From Thermoplasmata archaeon (GTDB lineage: Archaea; Thermoplasmatota; Thermoplasmata; Lutacidiplasmatales; UBA184), in contig JABEUK010000103.1 of assembly GCA_013044425.1 (NCBI GenBank), forward strand, positions 1-5,355: a DNA stretch of 5,355 nucleotides, in the 5' to 3' direction. Shown piece after piece: positions 4,480 to 5,355 of this stretch; positions within the stretch are counted from its first letter, which is position 1; the number at the start of each line of letters is the position of its first letter. The notes under the pieces are model-generated. The model made no database searches, had not been told where the DNA came from, and saw only the letters and a program-made list of their open reading frames with translations. The position numbers and the translations under genes were made by a program.

Positions 4480-4663
4480 GCGCACGCCGCCGCGTACTCC
4501 GTAGGGCTGGCGTGCATCGCGCTCGATGCGCGCGCACTTCCGCGCGACCGGGGCAACCCGCTCGGAAATGCTCGATCGAGCGAGCTACCCGTTCTTTCGA
4601 TGGCTGATGCGCATAGTCGCGTCCCGAAGCCGCGACCGTGACGGGTCCGATGAGAGGTACTCT
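4480..4663. other. Structured intergenic stretch
   Basis: I see no supported gene here. A 10-bp stem with one G-T pair joins 4510-4519 to 4524-4533 around CGCT. CGGG/CCCG at 4549-4560 closes a GCAA (GNRA-type) loop. GCTCGATCGAGC, a perfect palindrome, follows at 4570-4581. These crowded structures could be part of a small RNA or the 3' end of the - strand zinc-ribbon transcript. No promoter is evident. Confidence 0.3.
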
Positions 4664-4963
4664 CTAGGGAGGTACCGTCGGCAGGGGCTTGCCGCAGGAC
4701 CGGCAGAAGGCGGCCTGCTTGGAGTTCGAGGTTCCGCAGGCCGGGCAGAAGCGCTCGGCGACGGCCGTCGCCGGGAGAGGTGCCATCGGTGGAGGAGCGG
4801 TCGAGTATGCCTGGAACTCCTGCACCGGGACCTTCTCGCGCGTGAAGTAATAGATGATTGCCACCGGCCAGCAGAGGATAATCAGGACGACCAGAATCCA
4901 GAGTGTGTACTTGCGCTTGTACTCCACGGGGCCCCCAACCATAGTGGTCTGACCGGTCGCCAT
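4664..4963 (-). CDS. Membrane-anchored zinc-ribbon protein
   Basis: A 99-residue protein with three parts: a short N-terminus ending in a basic patch (YKRKY, 15-19), one transmembrane helix (about 20-40, TLWILVVLIILCWPVAIIYY), and a Pro/Ala-rich linker (52-68) leading to a C-terminal zinc ribbon with FCPACG (Cys73, Cys76) and FCRSCGKPL (Cys87, Cys90). Many bacterial and archaeal membrane proteins carry such a ribbon, usually without known function. The basic patch before the helix suggests the N-terminus stays inside; the ribbon would then face outward unless the helix inserts the other way, so topology is uncertain. The frame extends upstream to a GTG at 5017, but ATG 4963 is preferred because a TATA-like element lies 24-31 bases before it, implying a leaderless message. 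It is divergent from the methyltransferase gene. Confidence 0.82.
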   Translation of the reverse strand: MATGQTTMVGGPVEYKRKYTLWILVVLIILCWPVAIIYYFTREKVPVQEFQAYSTAPPPMAPLPATAVAERFCPACGTSNSKQAAFCRSCGKPLPTVPP

Positions 4964-4986
4964 CGGAAGGGCGTATCCGTCGGGGG

Positions 4987-4994
4987 TTATAGAC
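4987..4994 (-). promoter_or_regulatory. TATA-like element in the zinc-ribbon/methyltransferase divergent gap
   Basis: On the - strand GTCTATAA lies 24-31 bases before ATG 4963. On the + strand the same bases read TTATAGAC and could direct transcription from about 5016, leaving a leader of roughly 36 bases for the methyltransferase. No other AT-rich run exists in the 88-base gap, so both genes may share it. Confidence 0.45.
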
Positions 4995-5051
4995 CCAGCG
5001 GCCGGGACGGCACCCACGAATCCGCGCAGCGACCCGGGATCCCGCTTCGCG

Positions 5052-5355
5052 ATGAGGCCCGTCGGCCCACGTCCGATCGAGGGTATCCGTGGCTCCGATC
5101 TGTGGACCGAGGTTGACGACTACGTCTCGAACCTTCTCGTCGCATCGGATCCCGCGCTCGAGCAGTCGGTGATCGACAGCCGCATGGCCGGGTTGTCTCC
5201 CATCCATGACTCACCGAATCAGGGCAAGCGGCTCCAGATCCTGAGACGCGCGTTCAGGGCACGCACGATCCTCGAGGTCGGAGCGCTCGGCGGACACAGC
5301 ACGATCTGGATGGGACGAGCGCTACCGGTGGACGGGCACCTGCACCCGCTGGAAG
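5052..5355 (+). CDS. SAM-dependent O-methyltransferase, 5' part (cut by window edge)
   Basis: The first 101 codons of a class I methyltransferase resembling the catechol/caffeoyl-CoA O-methyltransferase group, whose members are about 220 residues long, so roughly half is missing at the right edge. Visible: helix SDLWTEVDDYVSNLLVASDP (15-34), the family's SPNQGKRLQIL (54-64), then SAM-binding motif I TILEVGALGGHSTIWMGRAL (72-91) and DGHLHPLE (94-101), whose Glu101 is placed to contact the SAM ribose. These enzymes transfer a methyl group to hydroxyls of small molecules, usually with a divalent metal; the metal ligands lie beyond the window. ATG 5052 is the only plausible start near the expected N-terminus; it adds about 14 residues to the family core. 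No Shine-Dalgarno is visible. The substrate is unknown. Confidence 0.88.
   Translation, partial: MRPVGPRPIEGIRGSDLWTEVDDYVSNLLVASDPALEQSVIDSRMAGLSPIHDSPNQGKRLQILRRAFRARTILEVGALGGHSTIWMGRALPVDGHLHPLE

Noticed and set aside
4526..5116. 196-codon + strand frame
   Set aside because: It lies antisense to the membrane zinc-ribbon gene, which has real motifs and a promoter. The frame's own protein is Arg/Gly-rich without a domain.
3915..5207. 430-codon open frame on the - strand
   Set aside because: It runs antisense or out of frame across three well-supported small genes and the methyltransferase, and its protein is Arg/Ser-rich with no domain. It is a high-GC shadow frame.
1..5355. CRISPR array, insertion sequence, defence island or prophage
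   Set aside because: No regularly spaced repeats, transposase, terminal inverted repeats, or defence or phage protein motifs are visible on either strand.

Overview
The window most likely comes from a high-GC archaeon (GC eyeballed in the low 60s percent). A thermoplasmatote-like lineage is my guess, not something the sequence proves. Two things point to Archaea. First, the proposed starts of at least four genes that open a transcript lie 24-36 bases downstream of a short AT-rich TATA-like element in otherwise GC-rich DNA, which is the layout of leaderless archaeal transcripts. A gene inside an operon instead carries a GGAGGG Shine-Dalgarno. Second, the window encodes a single-OB-fold, RPA-like ssDNA-binding protein of archaeal type, plus tiny zinc-ribbon and lysine-rich proteins.

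Layout. Bases 1-261 hold no convincing gene but a run of stem-loops. A classical NAD-type SDR oxidoreductase (262-1056, +) follows. A hairpin-rich gap with a perfect 16-bp palindrome separates it from a two-gene operon: a Nudix hydrolase (1187-1630, +) and an unrecognised membrane-anchored helical protein (1649-2281, +). This operon converges on a metallo-beta-lactamase-fold hydrolase (2315-3262, -) across a 33-base gap with a stem-loop. A 214-base divergent promoter region, with repeated CCCCGGTC boxes and palindromes, separates the hydrolase from the RPA-like OB-fold gene (3477-3797, +).

Downstream lie two very short genes: a 42-residue double-CxxC zinc ribbon (3944-4072, +) and a 26-residue Lys/Arg peptide (4314-4394, +). 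The second is followed by a perfect 12-bp stem-loop and a pyrimidine tract. After a structured gap comes a 99-residue membrane-anchored zinc-ribbon protein (4664-4963, -). It is divergent from the 5' end of a SAM-dependent O-methyltransferase (5052 to the right edge, +), with one TATA-like element between them.

The genes do not form one recognisable pathway. Three (SDR, Nudix, MBL hydrolase) are generic small-molecule enzymes. The middle block is nucleic-acid-oriented: an ssDNA-binding OB fold, a small zinc ribbon and a polybasic peptide, each apparently with its own promoter. I found no CRISPR array, insertion sequence, tRNA or rRNA gene. The most unusual signals are the tiny genes, hairpins that place the stop codon in a tetraloop at two separate genes, the repeated boxes in the divergent promoter region, and a strong excess of the palindrome CGATCG.
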